Assembly (NCBI GenBank): GCA_000727475.1
Contig: KL647310.1
Span: forward strand, 434,001-498,000
Reading direction: 5' to 3'
DNA: 64,000 bases
DNA from: Sarcocystis neurona
Taxonomy: Eukaryota > Apicomplexa > Conoidasida > Eucoccidiorida > Sarcocystidae
Shown: one piece after another, positions 1-13,187 of the stretch
Position numbering within the stretch: position 1 is the first letter of the stretch
How the letters are laid out: each line of letters starts with the position of its first letter
Made by a program: the position numbers and the translations under genes
The notes under the pieces: generated by a model
The model's input: only the letters and a program-made list of their open reading frames with translations
What the model was told of the DNA's origin: nothing
Databases searched by the model: none

Positions 1-6
1 TGCTAC

Positions 7-189
7 TCTCAGTGTTTCTGCACCATTCCGTCTGAGGCCAGGGCGGTGGTGACACGTCTTCTGGTTGTCGGGGGACAACTTGGCTGTTGCATAAAAAGCT
101 GGAATCAAGTTCAAAGTGTCGCACTCAAATATCCATTGTCCTACTTCGAAGGAAGAAACCATTCGTTGTACGTTGTTGGAGCTAATTTC
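7..189 (-). CDS. Exon 42: segment after the Ig-like domain
   Basis: A phase-0 acceptor (GATTCACAG; another at 207) opens the frame EISSNNVQRMVSSFEV, GQWIFECDTLNLIPAFYATA, KLSPDNQKTCHHRPG. The Trp and two Cys resemble a small disulphide-bonded domain. A GTAGCA donor six bases from the edge is possible; otherwise the exon runs off the window. The gene therefore continues to the left. Confidence 0.55.
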
Positions 190-2036
190 CTGTGAATCTC
201 TCTCCAACTGTGACTTTCTCCAACTATCCAGGTGTACGTAAACCTACGTGTATGATTGACACTAGTTTGAGATGTAAGTGCGGTTTTAGTACTGGCAAGT
301 AAGGTGCATACGCTCGCTTTTGAGAAACTGCTCCTCTGTTATGGATTAAAGTCATCTGCGCTTAGTGCCCCACATATCTGCAAAATACCTGAATTCCTCC
401 GCAGAAGGGCGCGCGCGAGAGCTTAGCAGTCAGAGCAAACGCGGGAGTGGGACACAGTGCCCAGAGCAGCACCAGCAAAAGTGAATTCGCCAGCAGCAGG
501 AACAGCACCGCATGGACAACACACTTAGGAGCAGTATTTTCACAGCAGTGCGAAAACACAATAGTGAACACACGTGGGAATACATTGGCGCCCCGAGACG
601 TACGTCACGTTTAATTCCGAACCAAGTCATTCCGTAGCTCCGACTGTGTCTCGAAACTTCTGTCGTTGTGTACACACGTATATTCCTATAGACACATACG
701 CATGTACTACCGTGCGTGTGCGTGCACGTACGCACGTCAGTTATTTACTGCACGTCTGCTGTTTCCAGTATTGTGATCGCCAAAGTAAGATAATCTCTTG
801 CCGCGCGCTCAGTAAATTTCCTTCACAGTAGGACTTGAGAAAGACGGGTAATACCTGTCAATTTCACGCGTCAGCTGGCTATTTGCAGCCACGTAAATGT
901 TCTTGTTCACGTACGTGCCCCCACTACCCCAAATCAGCTGTACAATCGTGCTTCTGGTCATGCAGATGTAAAAGTCGATGTAGAACGTGTTCACTCTCGA
1001 CCACTCGTTGCAAGTGGGTTTATTCGACGTGCACGTCTGAATAACCTAGCCACGAATGCTCTTCAGGTGTACGCTGATGTATTTTACCTTCTTCGTTACG
1101 AAGTGGCTAGCGTGATACGTATTTGTGATTGTGTATTTACCATTCTCCTTGTGTGTAGCACCTGTCTGGACAGTTTTGACGGTGTGTCTTTTTTGGATGT
1201 GCAGTTGTGCACATGCTATGCGCTCCTTTTCTGCTCGTTCTCCCTGCATGTACGCAGGGGCTTTTCTTCGCGCGCAGCGCATCCACAGTATACCGACGCG
1301 AATTTAGTAATGTCGAATGCTAGAACAAAGACCGTACGTGCACAAACGACTACACAGTGTATCTTTCTCTGTGTAGAAATACATATATATATATGTACGT
1401 ATCTAGACGAATATACGTGTGGAATGAATATGCACAACGTGCCACCTGTACATTTCCTAGCGTTTTCTCAAAGGGCATCTATTTGGTGTGCTGTCAGCGG
1501 CACACCAAAAATGTGCCTCCTAAAGTAGTTCAGAATTGCATACATATACATGTAGATTCAATTTAGCGTTACACGTGCTGAAATGAGGAAGAGTCTGAAA
1601 ATTAGGCAGAGGTGCTAGGAAACCTACGCGTGTTTGGAGTCCTCAGTGCACATGTGCGTTCCAGTTTACTCCAGTAGTATCCGAACATCGATTGCTTGAC
1701 CCCACTCTTGACCACTGTGCTAAGCTTAACGCTCAGAGAACTTCTGTGCGTGACTCGTTACTCTACACGATCGTGTAGAGACAGCGTGCAGGTAACCACA
1801 AGCACCTGAACACATGTGTCTGCAAGTGTGTGTCTGAAACCGTATAAACGTACGTACTAATATGTAATACATAGCTTTCCCTTGAACCCTCCGTCCATTT
1901 CAACGTAGCAGTCCGCGGGCCTTGTGCTCGTGGGGGAATGTCCAATGTGTGCCACTTTATACTCCTGTCTGCTGTGATTTTCAGCGGAAGAGCTACGTGG
2001 TGCACCGTTACACCCTATACGCGTATATGTATGTGC

Positions 2037-2039
<3 letters not shown>

Positions 2040-2068
<29 letters not shown>
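2040..2068. repeat. (AT)n microsatellite
   Basis: Twenty-nine bases of pure alternating TA in the intron between exons 41 and 42, preceded by alternating GTGCGTGT. Confidence 0.95.
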
Positions 2069-2071
<3 letters not shown>

Positions 2072-4096
2072 CTACGTGCACGCATCAACAACGAAACATA
2101 CAAGCGTACATTTCAACTCATACGACTGAACGAGTGAAGGGATTCGCGCGTGTACACACACAGAGGCACACGTGTGTCAAGTCGTTCTTGAAAAATCGAT
2201 TGACGGCGTGAAAAATACTGCATACGTGCATGGTGATAGTCTAACGTTTCCGTGCACGTCATTGTAAGCAGGCGTTGCCAGCCGCAGGAGATCAGCCTAT
2301 CTATCAAATTGCGATGTTGAAGAGGACGGCGTACGTATGTCTTACGTTTAAGATAGCGGCACCGTAATGCAGGCGTTCCAACGTAGTACCCACCAGGGGC
2401 GCGCGGACTTTGACGCAAAATCTAATTTGGATTCTTTTCTTCAATCATTTCCTGAATAGAGACATCTAGGTTTCTACGTACCAACCTACTCTTGCTGCTT
2501 CAGGCGGTTCCGCCTCTGTAGTCGCGCCTGTTGTGCGCGTGTAGAGCCGTATCTTCAATCCTGCAACCAGTTCGCCCTTCTATCAAACAACGTACGCAAA
2601 TATATCACATATATTACTTTACGATTGCTGTACGCCCCTGGAAGCACCGGATGTTCGTGGGCGTCTCGAAAGTACAGATTTATGGGGTCACCTGGGAACC
2701 CACTCACACTCACATAATTATCTATATAAGGTCCTGCCACAAATGTAGAAACACGGGCGACACACTCCTTTGATGCGCCGCGTTAACATTCAGGTTCAGA
2801 TCTACCCACTCAAGAGACACGCATCCACGTGTTCACATATGAATATACACGAAGTAGCATCTACCCACACACGTATACATATATATATATGCGTGCAAGT
2901 ATATATAATATCTTGTATAGGCGTACACACGCTCGTGTGCTTGCTGCTGCAGGAGGAGAGAAACCCCCGCGCACTCAGGTCCGGACTAGTTAAGAATCCA
3001 CTGAGGGGCGAACTGAGTGCCGCTTGTTGAAGTCCTTCCGCGTTTCAGGCGGTGACTCTTTCTTCTGTTGACGTACCATCGGGTAGCGACGCCTCACCTG
3101 CCAGCACGGTGCAGAGGCAGCCCATACGTACAGAAAAATAGGTGTACACGGACGCGCTGGTCTAGTTGGTGATGGTAGTGTGTAGTTTCTCTCCAAGTGA
3201 CTGCCCTTATAGGCATAGACATATTAGAGTGTACATTCGCGTATACGCCCGCGCAGACACAGGTGTCCTGTACACAGGGCAACGGAATGGATTTTCGTTA
3301 ATGGTGCAGACACGCGTATAAACAGACGTGTTGAGAGTACGCCTCTGCACGCAGACTTGCCGCATCGTCGCTGGCATACGTACTACAGTATTACACCAGG
3401 AGCGCCTGTGACGGAACTACTGCATACGCAGAGTCTCTGTTCTATTTTCAAAGAGAAGGGTGAGCGCAAGTGTTTAAAGATTATACACGTCATCAAACAA
3501 AATCAATCGCTCTACCCCTCCTTGGCAGCAGCACCACGCTCGACAGAGCGCATACACACGCAGAGACGGGTTCACTCCTGGCTGCTGCAAACTAACACCA
3601 TTTTGAATGTCAACCTTATATAATAGTGACTACGCTTACATGCACGTGCACATATTTACACACATCCGCGTAGACGCCTATTCGCTCGTGTGCAACCAGT
3701 TCGTAAGTGTACGAGTAGGCGTTTACACGTGACGAACTAGTGATACCCGAAAATCCCAAAATATATGTGCTTATCTCACACACCTAACTACTCATGGATC
3801 TTCAGACGCAAGTGCGACGACGTTGACTCCTTTTTACATACGTATGTATGTACGCATGTTTGCACCAACAAGCACGGACTAGGTTGAGACGTGTAGCTCA
3901 AACAATCTACCGACACATGCCTTAACGCATACATGCATCGATACAGTGATGCCGGCAAAGCCCCGTCAGGTTCGACGGACGTACGTGAAACAGCACAACG
4001 CCATAAGCAAATGTGTGATCCAGGATATACATATATATATATAAATAAATATACCAGTTTGGAGCAGCAGTTCAGTTACATCATGTAGGCACATAC

Positions 4097-4239
4097 CTGA
4101 AAAGTGACGCGTGCCTTTGCAGACCCTGCAGCGTTTCGCACAGTCACGGTGTATGTACGCCGCGCGACTCGTAAAGGCTTCGCCGCTCCCGCAGCTGGCC
4201 CCATCTGGCCTGGTGCGGCAGCTATGAGGTCTAGTCCAC
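4097..4239 (-). CDS. Exon 41: second part of the Ig-like domain
   Basis: A strong acceptor (GTTTTTGCAG) completes the Gly codon; the donor is GTATGT. 47 codons: GLDLIAAAPGQMGPAAGAAK, a basic link, then TYTVTVRNAAGSAKARVTFQ. The last stretch is the hallmark closing strand pair of He_PIG-type Ig domains. Its position after a membrane segment suggests another exposed domain. The 3.9-kb intron that follows (208-4096) shows only AT/CG-alternating and short AT tracts. Confidence 0.8.
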
Positions 4240-7200
4240 CTGCAAAAACCCACACAACGCACTCGTACGTAATTACCGCAGCAACGTCGTGTGTGCCGAC
4301 TTGCACACATATTCGTGTGTACGGACGTATTTGTGCACGTGTGTATTTTCGTACGCTTGCATGTGTGTACGTAGTGCGTGGGTTTGAAGGGAGTATGTTC
4401 GTATACAGCCGGGACGGCTTAATTAGATGTATACAGGCGGAAGAGACCGGGTGATACATACGAATATACACACGTACATATATATATATATATATGTACA
4501 CGTATACCTGTTCGACTCTCTGCGTACCTAACGATCCGTAGACAAAAGTGGTCAGGTACGAAAGAGAGGATTTTCAAAAACGTGCTTTTCCTGAGAGAGG
4601 CGGCTTCAAGCGACGAATAGACATTTACTGCAAGGAAGGTGTCGACGTTTCGGATTTATCAAAAGGCCAGGCGACACTGCATAAAATAGGCTGCGTGGGT
4701 CTAGACGAACTGATGCGAGCCGTTGGCGTCGCAACAGAAAGAGGTACGCAAATGCCTGGTGAGCATCTCTGAAGCAACATACACCCGTAGACGTAGAATT
4801 GGTTCGTACTCTTTCCACGGCTGCTAAATACATAAACGTGTGTGAGTTTCCGTCTGCATAAACATGTCGATGCGGTAGGGCCTCCTGCGTGGCGAGGAAT
4901 ACCCAAACGTAGTAAGCGTGCCAGCGTTTGGGTGGACGTCAAGAAGTAGTGCGAATGCACTTGCAGCATATTTGTCAATGTCGGTATTGTGCACGAGTAC
5001 TCGCAAGAGCGCACGCTTCCCCGCATCAAATCGACAAAGCGACTTCACCTCACTCCTTCACGGTCTCCGAGCTTATAAAACACGTGCACGTGTGTGTGTG
5101 TGTGTCTGTATACACATATATATATATATACATTGTGCAAGTAAAACTCATGTACAGATAGCTTATGTATATTGATCTTCAGCAAAATATCTACGTGATG
5201 GGTGGTTCCTGAATTACGGGTACGCATACACAGTGGGGGGGTCCTCGCCGTGTGATGTTAGAAAAGCTGCTTTCTAGGAGCGAAAGGCGTGACGGGAACA
5301 AATCTCTACGCAAGAACAAGAAGTGATTTGCACAAACAGCTACAGGTGGGAGGCGAACACGAGCACACCGTACGAACACCGGCAGATCCGTAGTGAAGTA
5401 CCACAGTAGCACGAGAGGGTTGTACACATATGAGTGGAGAGGCAGAAAGGACGCTCGTAGAGTACGAGCGCAGAAGAAACTTAGGGGGCTTTGCTTTCAA
5501 GGTAAACGGTTGAAGTGGAAATACACGAAAAACTCGATGACCGTGCTCCTTTGCGACGACAATAACGCAGCAGAATTACAAGGTCCTCGAAACAGATTTT
5601 CAAGCGACGTTAGTGTGAATCGCGCCCGCGGTGGTGTCTCAAGTCTCCGTTGCAAAGATTGCGATAGACTGACTTCTGCTGTACCTCATCCCCCAAAAAT
5701 AATCTGTTGTACCAGTTACTGGATACAAGCGTACACATACATATATATATATACATATATGTATATATATATGTATGTGCTATGTTTATACATATTTGTG
5801 TGCTTGGGGTAGGCTAGATTGTTTGTGCCTTCCAACGCAGCAACATTGCGCTTACTACACCAGTGTGCAGTCCAGGTGGGCCCGGAGGCACGCGCCCGCT
5901 TGGCAGAAAGTTTGATAGTCTGGTGTGTAGAGACAAGCCAGCTGATATTCAGGCAAATGCACATGGCGTACGACTACCTTGTGCCTCTTGTATTTCTTGT
6001 GACTGGAACTCCTGTCGCGTCCGAACCTATGCATCTCCCTGTGTTTACACGTAACCTCCTTAAGCATAGTATTATAAGTGCGGAAGTACACGCAGGTCTC
6101 AATGCAGAGACGTTGCACAAAGCTTCTGGACGTCGGGGTGTCCACACGTATAAGTAGGTAGGGAAAGCGACAGAGATACAAAGGGTCCCACGCACCTTTC
6201 ACCGATAAAGAGGTTGTAGTCCAGTGGTGGCAGCGGGCCACCTCACCTTCTGTCGCAGAAGATTCGAGCATGCCGTCTGACAGTTCAGCGCGAATTGAAG
6301 GCGTCTGTCTGAAACCTCTTCTATCCGTAATGACGAACGAACTCGAGTGTTCTTCCTGCAGAGGGATGGTACCCTCGATAACGCCTATATCAAAACCACG
6401 CATAAGCAGAGCCCGTAGATATGCTCCTACACGCGCCGAGAGAAACGCCACACGAATTCATGCACAGGTGTGTCGATATACCTGAAGAGCCTGAGACATC
6501 TTTTGTTCGAGCGTGGCGGCTTCTTCAATAAGTCCCAAGGCGCGCGTGCAGATGTTTCCGGCCCCTACACATTTATATATATATGTAGGGAGACGGACAC
6601 TGGAGAATTACAGAGAATTTGATAGAGACGGCCACCAGCCGCAGAACTTCCTTAAGCACTTCCGCGTTAAGCGCTCAAGCACGTCCAGAATGACATTCAA
6701 TAGCACAACAGCTTATACACGTATATCCGTGCAGTCGTTGTCAGATACTACGAGGTAATCGAATGGCTTCAGCTTGAACGTGGATGCTCTTGTAACGTGT
6801 GAGTTGCACGCGCACCCAGGGGGGTACACCGTACAGACGTGTGTGCACTTGCCTTTATGTGCACTGAGAGAGAGCGACCGAGATAGAGAAACAGGCACAA
6901 TACGAGGAAGACATGGAGCAGCCGTCCTGATGCGCTTAATCGGAAGTCAGGCACGGAAGGGCCTGCGTAATACGCATACTGCTCGTGTACAGAAATATGC
7001 ACCTTTTAGTTGCACATTTGTACATGTGCGTACACGCGTGTTCAGTACCACCGGTGTTTACACGTGGACTGGTCCACGTAGCACTTCTACAGCAGCCTAC
7101 CGCTTTATTATAGGGACAGCGCGATGACCGTTTCACCGATTCGACACAGCACCTCGGCACGCACAGATAACCAATATAGGTACACAAAGATATACGTAGG

Positions 7201-7370
7201 TTCGCATATAGATATTTAGGCACAAATGTGTGGATACATGCAGATATTCCTGCAGATAATGAAGCACACACACATCCCTACATACGTATCCGCACATTAG
7301 TGTGTACATACAAATATATACATATATATATATATATTTATGAACAGACGCAGACAGACACACAACTTAC

Positions 7371-7560
7371 CTGTTTTGACGTTGAATGTTAACCCTGTTT
7401 TCTTAGGGATTTGTGGAGAGATGCTCCACCGCAGCTTCTCTCGGTCAAAGCGACCGGACACGGTGGGCTCTAACAGCACGTAGTTACCCGGAGAGAAAGT
7501 GACGCAGGGCCGCGGGTCCTCCACATCGGGCCGGTACTTGCGTGGGAGTATATACCGCAG
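7371..7560 (-). CDS. Exon 40: first part of an Ig-like (He_PIG-like) domain
   Basis: A strong acceptor (GGTTGTGCAG) and a GTAAGT donor leave one G. 63 codons. The text CVTFSPGNYVLLEPTVSG, then LRWSISPQIPKKTGLTFN and VKTG follows the common Ig-type pattern 'P-x-SG ... W-S-I-S-P-x-x-P-x-G-L-x-F-x-x-x-T-G'. The domain closes in exon 41. The 3.1-kb intron downstream has AT/AC microsatellites only. Confidence 0.8.
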
Positions 7561-9107
7561 CTGCACAACCCAGACGATATAAACCAATTAAAGAGCCACA
7601 CACAGACACAGACGCACACATAGTCACTAAGGGTTAACTCACGTACACACGTGTATGTATACGTGAATTCATTAGATACGTACACGTGAACGCATATATA
7701 TATATATATATATACATATATAGATAGGAAGATTGATAGGTAGGTATACACACCTACATACACGGACAGACGTCAAGACGCCCACCGTGTAGACGCATGT
7801 TCAGGCAGCAGTGTTGTCTGTATAGGCCCTTGCGTGATGGTGGCAAGCAGAAGAGTGAGCCCCCATACGCAAGTACGTCTAAAAAGATATACCTATCCGT
7901 TTGGCAGTAGTCCGAGTGAGAGTTGAGATGTTACATGCCCAAAATAGAGTTTCGTGCAGAAACATTTAGTTGCACACAAGTGTGTAAGCCCTACGTGTAC
8001 GTCAACGTGAAAGGTCTGCACACGCACAGAGCGCGTGACAGGCAGCAGCGTGTGCAGGACGCGCACCTGGGCTTCCCACAGTGAAGTGTCCGTCCGTAAA
8101 GGCAGACGTGTGATCTGTTTACCTGCGTAAGCGTGCGCAGCAGCCGTCACCGTTAACATAAGACGCGCACACAGCAATTTATATACATACCAATATATCA
8201 CCATATATATACCACGTACAGGAAATAGGATATAAACATGTGTACGTGTTTGGATAGGTATCTCTCTGGGCAACGCCAACACTCACCGGTATGAGCCCCG
8301 CAACAGATAAGAAGCGCATCAGCGAGTGTCTTCGGTTGCATCGTCAGATCACTGGACAAACACTTATAAACAGGTTGATATGAGTAGAACGGGGCACCGA
8401 CGCAGCTGAATGCTCACAAATGTATTCCAAGCGTGAGATGCACACAGAGAGTCGACAGAGCTCTAGTTAATTGTATATATATATGCATATATATATATAC
8501 GTAGAAAGCGTTCACAGGCACCGATGAAAGCGTGTGGCACACACAGAGTGTTGGTACGCATCTAGGTACACAGTAAAATAGATGCGTGAAGTTTGCGTGC
8601 ATCTCTGCGAAGCATGGGATACCCACAGTGGGTGCACAGATAGTGTGTACCACGTGAACAAACTGTGCAGCCATGTGACCCACAAACCCTCGCACACACG
8701 TTCACCTTATTTAAAAATACGAATAGTTTCATACGACATCTGCGAAGAAGTCCAAACAGGCATGCAAATGTGTCCATTTCCGCACCCACAAATAACGACA
8801 CCAGTACGCGGCATACCGACGAAAAATGAGACTCTCATACACAGAATGTACATACACGTGAGAAGACTTTCGGGTGTATGTACAACGAATGTCGATATGC
8901 TGGGGCGATCTCCTTAGCGCTTCGCCGAAGAATGGTAACGTCACTGGAACTTAAACGCTGGCCACGCAGTGCTGTCTTTATGGATATACTCGCATGGACC
9001 TCATTTCAGCTGTCTGCGGCCCCTTGTCTCTTTGACTCGACAGCCCCCGGTGTGTCGTTGGCCAGGAGAAGCACTGCGTTCTACTAATTTCCTTCGTTGT
9101 TGCCTAC

Positions 9108-9335
9108 CTTGGTCGGCTTTCCCTCTTTGACAGGCGGCTCGGGTTTGATGGCTTCCTGCAATTCCTCAGCTTGCTCCTTTGCGCGCGACAGCTGGTCTCC
9201 CATGATTGTCTCAATTTGAGTTTTCATCTTTTCCTGAATTTGCTCAATTTCCTGGCTAGCGCTCGATTGCAAACCTAGGGCTCCAAGCACGGCCAGCAGA
9301 GACTGTACTGCTGTGCTGACGCCGCTCTTCAGGCT
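9108..9335 (-). CDS. Exon 39: hydrophobic helix and coiled coil
   Basis: The acceptor (GATCCTGCAG) and a GTAGGC donor enclose 76 codons in phase 0. A moderately hydrophobic start, STAVQSLLAVLGALGLQ, may be a second membrane or re-entrant helix. It is followed by a coiled coil (EIEQIQEKMKTQIETIMGDQ, LSRAKEQAEELQEAI) and a Pro/Lys tail. It sits directly after the EF-hand/membrane exon, so it may oligomerise or couple to it. Confidence 0.8.
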
Positions 9336-9830
9336 CTGCAGGATCAGCACGACGCCACCGCATGAAAAGATTAAAAAACTCAACAATGTATATTTTAGAT
9401 GCAGGCACACACGGATGTCAATACAAGGATGCAGAGACATAAGGATCAACACTCCGAAAAAGTGCTTGTATGTATTGTTGCTGTCGAGCAAGGAGCCAAC
9501 AGCATATCCATGAGCGACGAGGAAGGAGTGAGAGAGAGCTGGAGATGAATACAGAACCAGCTACAGCAGAGCAGGAACATTTATCACTCAGGCAGCCTCG
9601 TGAGGCCAGAAGAGTCCACATTTTTCCTAGCTCCGCCGGTCTTCACAAACACTTGCAACGGCCTGACAGCCGGAAGCGACGGCCTGCACGTCGATCTACA
9701 TTCTCGTTTTACATATATTAAATATACGTATATGTGTTGTTAGATTTCCCTTTGTGGCTACAGGGACGATCCACTGACGCAGAGTCGCACGCGTGTGAAT
9801 AAGTAAAGAGGCAGAGAAATGAAATATATC

Positions 9831-9880
9831 GTTATGGCTGAGCGTATAGCAAGACGTTATGGCTAAGCGTATACCAAGAA
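9831..9880. repeat. 25-bp tandem duplication
   Basis: GTTATGGCTGAGCGTATAGC... at 9831 and its copy at 9856, with 3 mismatches in 25. Intron between exons 38 and 39. Confidence 0.9.
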
Positions 9881-11199
9881 GTCTCGGCAGCGTGCGAAGC
9901 TTATGTCAAACTGTGCCCATACACGCGGACATGTTCATGCACATATATATATATATATGTGTAAATACTCGTACGCAGAGATACATGTATACGTGTTTTT
10001 CGCCTGCCTGCACACGGGTATACTTCCGTACGTATCAGTTACATTTAACATAACCCTACACATCGAAGGAATCTATACTGAAGAAGAAGATATGTAAGAT
10101 TTGCATTGGTGTTGTGTAAAGCTCTGTCCGGGAAACGCAGCGCGGCGGTTCTTCGCACGAAACTTGGAGCAGTATATGCGAACGCGATCACCACCAGCTG
10201 CACACGAATTCCGTCAACGTACACACAAGTACTCCACTGATCACTTGCTTCACACATGTGGAAATACATAGCCCACGTGGGTGACATGTCTTCGGCAGAC
10301 AACTACGCCTTCCCTATCCGCGTCCACCTTGTCAAAAAGCAGGCTTCAAGGCACGAAGACAAGATGTGCTGTGCCCACTCAGAAGTGTTTGACGTGATGT
10401 TTGCAAAGCACCTGCCTGCAACTGTACACGTATTTGTCTGTGCATATATATATATGTGTACTCTCACGTCGCTTGAGTTAATACGTGAGGGGGCAGACGT
10501 ATATACACAGTCTCAGTTAGGAAGCAGATCGAGTAGATACAAGCCAACGGTCTTCGAATTCCCTTACGGCCGCGCACCTTGAACGACGACCACCACGAGT
10601 GCCCCCTGGTACGACGCACCAGCTGGCTCTCGGCAACTGATGCTCTGCACGGCTCATCTACATCTGTTGTGGGTGTGTACTGTCTTTAAAGACAGACGCA
10701 GGAAGAGCCCTTGTTGTTTTGTATTGGTGGTGATTGTACGAAGAACATAGCCCTCATACGTTCCACAAAAATGTCTTCGTACGTGGCACTACTAAGACGC
10801 ATCAGAGCGTAAGGAAACACCCCCCTGGCCAGCTGTGCTGCCGCTGCTTTTCGTGCCGAGTACTGCAGACCGTGGCGGACCCTGCTGCAGCGGCTTCTGT
10901 TGCTACTGATCTTTCCTACAGCTGTTCGAATTCCTGCTGCTGTTGGTGCGGGCGCAGCTGCTGCTGCTCTGTCCAACTGCAGTCTCGTGGTGCTGCTGCT
11001 GTTTCCTCTTCTCGTTTGCTTTCGCTCCTTTTCCCATTCTCTCCTCTTCAGTCACGAAGCGAGAGTGGCAATTTTCTCTCTTTCTGTCCCTCTCTCTCTC
11101 GCTTGTTCTTTCTATGTGTATCTGTCCTCACGTTTCACTACCTGCAAGCGAGTTCGTTTCTTACTCTCTCATCCTGTGGGTTCGCGTTTCGCCGCTCAC

Positions 11200-11668
11200 C
11201 TCAAAGCTTGAGAAGGCTAGTCCGAGGAAGCCGAAGAAAGCGAGAAGACCGAAGGTAGCGCTGCACAGAATAAAAAGCATGCGTTCATTCGAGAGGCCTA
11301 CTTCATTCAGCACGAGCATGGGCATGAGTCTCCCGAAGAGAATTTCGAAGCCGGTGAGTAGCTCCCCCAAAGAAAGGGTGAGATCTTGGTTGATATCCAT
11401 CAGATCGAACATGCGCTTGATGTCCTGGTCGGGCATCATCACCCGCATTTTTTGAATAACGTCGCGCAACATGGAAAAGTCCATTCCTTCCACTGATAAA
11501 CTCGAGAGAATGCCCGCCACTTCTTCAGGCCGCGTCAATCCGTACCGGTTCGTTTGCCTCTCTGTCCCTGATATAGCGGTGCTGATCTGGCTTTCTGAAA
11601 TATCCAGCTGCAGCGAGAGTTTTATCAACACTCGTATCGCCTCAGGCCAGAGCCCGGTCATTAACATT
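11200..11668 (-). CDS. Exon 38: EF-hand followed by membrane segment
   Basis: The acceptor (GGGCTGCAG) and a GTGAGC donor enclose 156 codons. Helices EAIRVLIKLSLQLDIS and MLRDVIQKMRVMMPDQDI lead to FDLMDINQDLTLSLGELLTG. The loop DINQDLTLSLGE has Asp, Asn, Asp, Thr and Glu at positions 1, 3, 5, 7 and 12, with Leu instead of Gly at 6: a near-canonical calcium site. After FEILFGRLMPMLVLNEVGLS comes the membrane helix MLFILCSATFGLLAFFGFLG. The EF-hand lies just before the membrane, suggesting a regulatory role. Confidence 0.85.
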
Positions 11669-12000
11669 CTGCAGCCCGAAAACAAGAATAGAAAAAGATT
11701 TTTGAACAAAGGTCAGAGAGGAGTGAAGAAGTACACACAAATGCGCGTGTGCACGTGTATGGAGTATGTAAATACCGACGATTGTATATACGTATGAACG
11801 TATGCATGTATATGTATATTTTGTAGGTTTCTGTCGAGGAATGAAGGGTGAGAGGGAGAGAAACGAGACGACGGAAGGCAGAGATGTGACGATTTCGACA
11901 GACGGCGCACGCGACCTCATTCTCTAGTCCTCTGCAACTGGATGGGAAAACAACAGTACACGTATATTTGTTCACGTCAAATGTTTGCGTATACGTGCAC

Positions 12001-12024
12001 ATATATATATATATATATATATAT
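12001..12024. repeat. (AT)n microsatellite
   Basis: Pure AT run in the intron between exons 37 and 38; a second run lies at about 12080-12098. Confidence 0.95.
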
Positions 12025-12178
12025 TGATAGAGACTTACAAAAAGCACACATGTATAAATGTTCGCACAAAAGGTAAACGTATATATATATATATATATGT
12101 GTATCAATAGAGGCATGCAGAGAATACACATGTTGTATCTATACGAAAGGTTACATACACATATACATGTATGGATAC

Positions 12179-12304
12179 ATGCACACTTGCACGAGTATGG
12201 CTGACGTGGCCCCGCCAGTCAAGGGGACGATTTCGCAGCCCGTAAAGGTGAAGACCACGACCGTTCTAGTTGCGTTAAACTTATTGTATAAAACAGCTAT
12301 ATCG
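12179..12304 (-). CDS. Exon 37: beta-type segment with a duplicated fragment
   Basis: The frame DIAVLYNKFNATRTVVVFTF, then GCEIVPLTGGATSAILV, is clear. The edges are less so: the acceptor used (CCGGCAGAG) and the donor GTATCC were chosen to keep phase with exons 36 and 38. The text looks like two beta strands with a Cys. Twenty-eight bases of this exon (12241-12268) are repeated exactly in the upstream intron at 12478-12505. Confidence 0.6.
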
Positions 12305-12329
12305 CTCTGCCGGAAAAGCACGTAGGAAT

Positions 12330-12417
12330 GATACCACGTAGGCATTACGAGCCGCACTACCCGCTACAGATCTGATACCACGTAGGCATTACGAGCCGCA
12401 CTACCCGCTACAGATCT
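12330..12417. repeat. Perfect 44-bp tandem duplication
   Basis: Two identical 44-base units, 12330-12373 and 12374-12417, starting GATACCACGTAGGCATTACG. They lie in the intron just upstream (in gene sense) of exon 37. Confidence 0.95.
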
Positions 12418-12477
12418 GAGGCTCTTCCAGCAAACCACTTTCCCTCATCCTTAATGCTAGCGTACTGATATTTACTA

Positions 12478-12505
12478 CGTAAAGGTGAAGACCACGACCG
12501 TTCTA
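12478..12505. repeat. 28-bp copy of exon 37 sequence in the upstream intron
   Basis: Identical over 28 bases to 12241-12268 (starts CGTAAAGGTGAAGACCACGA). The first copy is coding (RTVVVFTF region); this one is intronic, direct orientation, 237 bases away. Confidence 0.95.
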
Positions 12506-13156
12506 TATATATATACACAACTGCAAACATGTACACGTGTATGTGTGTGTGTGTGCGGAGGACACTGGCCGCAAGGCCGCGGGCCTGACGAGCGCAGCCC
12601 TGCTGCTGCTTGGCATTCCCGCATTCCTCGCGTACTCTTGATGCCTCATTTGCTCTCACCTTCTGCGTGCTGGCGCTGTCGCGGGTGCCGCCTGCTGCTG
12701 ATTTTACTGCTTCCGATTCTAACTACATTCTTGCACACCAACTGTTGCTCACAGGTGCAGCGCTCTTATACCAAGGCTATTTCAAATGTCCTTGACGATT
12801 CCACGCTGGTTTAATAACTGAAATATTACACATACATTGATATACATTATATTAATAATAGTCCGTTATGTTCGGATCCCTCAGGTTGTAAAATGCAAAC
12901 AGGACTGCCAGCAAGTCCACATTTCACACATCAGCGAATGTCATTGCAAAGTGTTTCCTTCTCTGTATCATGGCCCTCCCCCCCCTGCAGGCGCTGCTGG
13001 TGAGTCATCTGTCGCGGCAGTCTGTTCACGCACAAGTCCGCACGCTTTATAGAGCTACTGGTCCCCGGATCACTTTGGACAGAATTGGTCTCTATCAACT
13101 GACATGACTTTCCTCTCTCAATCTCCTTCCCGGGATCACGCATACACAAACCTGCG

Positions 13157-13181
<25 letters not shown>
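13157..13181. repeat. (AT)n microsatellite
   Basis: Twenty-five-base TA run, intron between exons 36 and 37. Confidence 0.95.

Positions 13182-13187
<6 letters not shown>

Noticed and set aside
4500..4525. tRNA B-box-like GTTCGACTC
   Set aside because: No A box at the right distance upstream and no cloverleaf can be drawn; the upstream DNA is an AT microsatellite.
10921..10940. tRNA B-box-like GTTCGAATTC
   Set aside because: Lies in CTG-rich DNA without an A box or acceptor stem.
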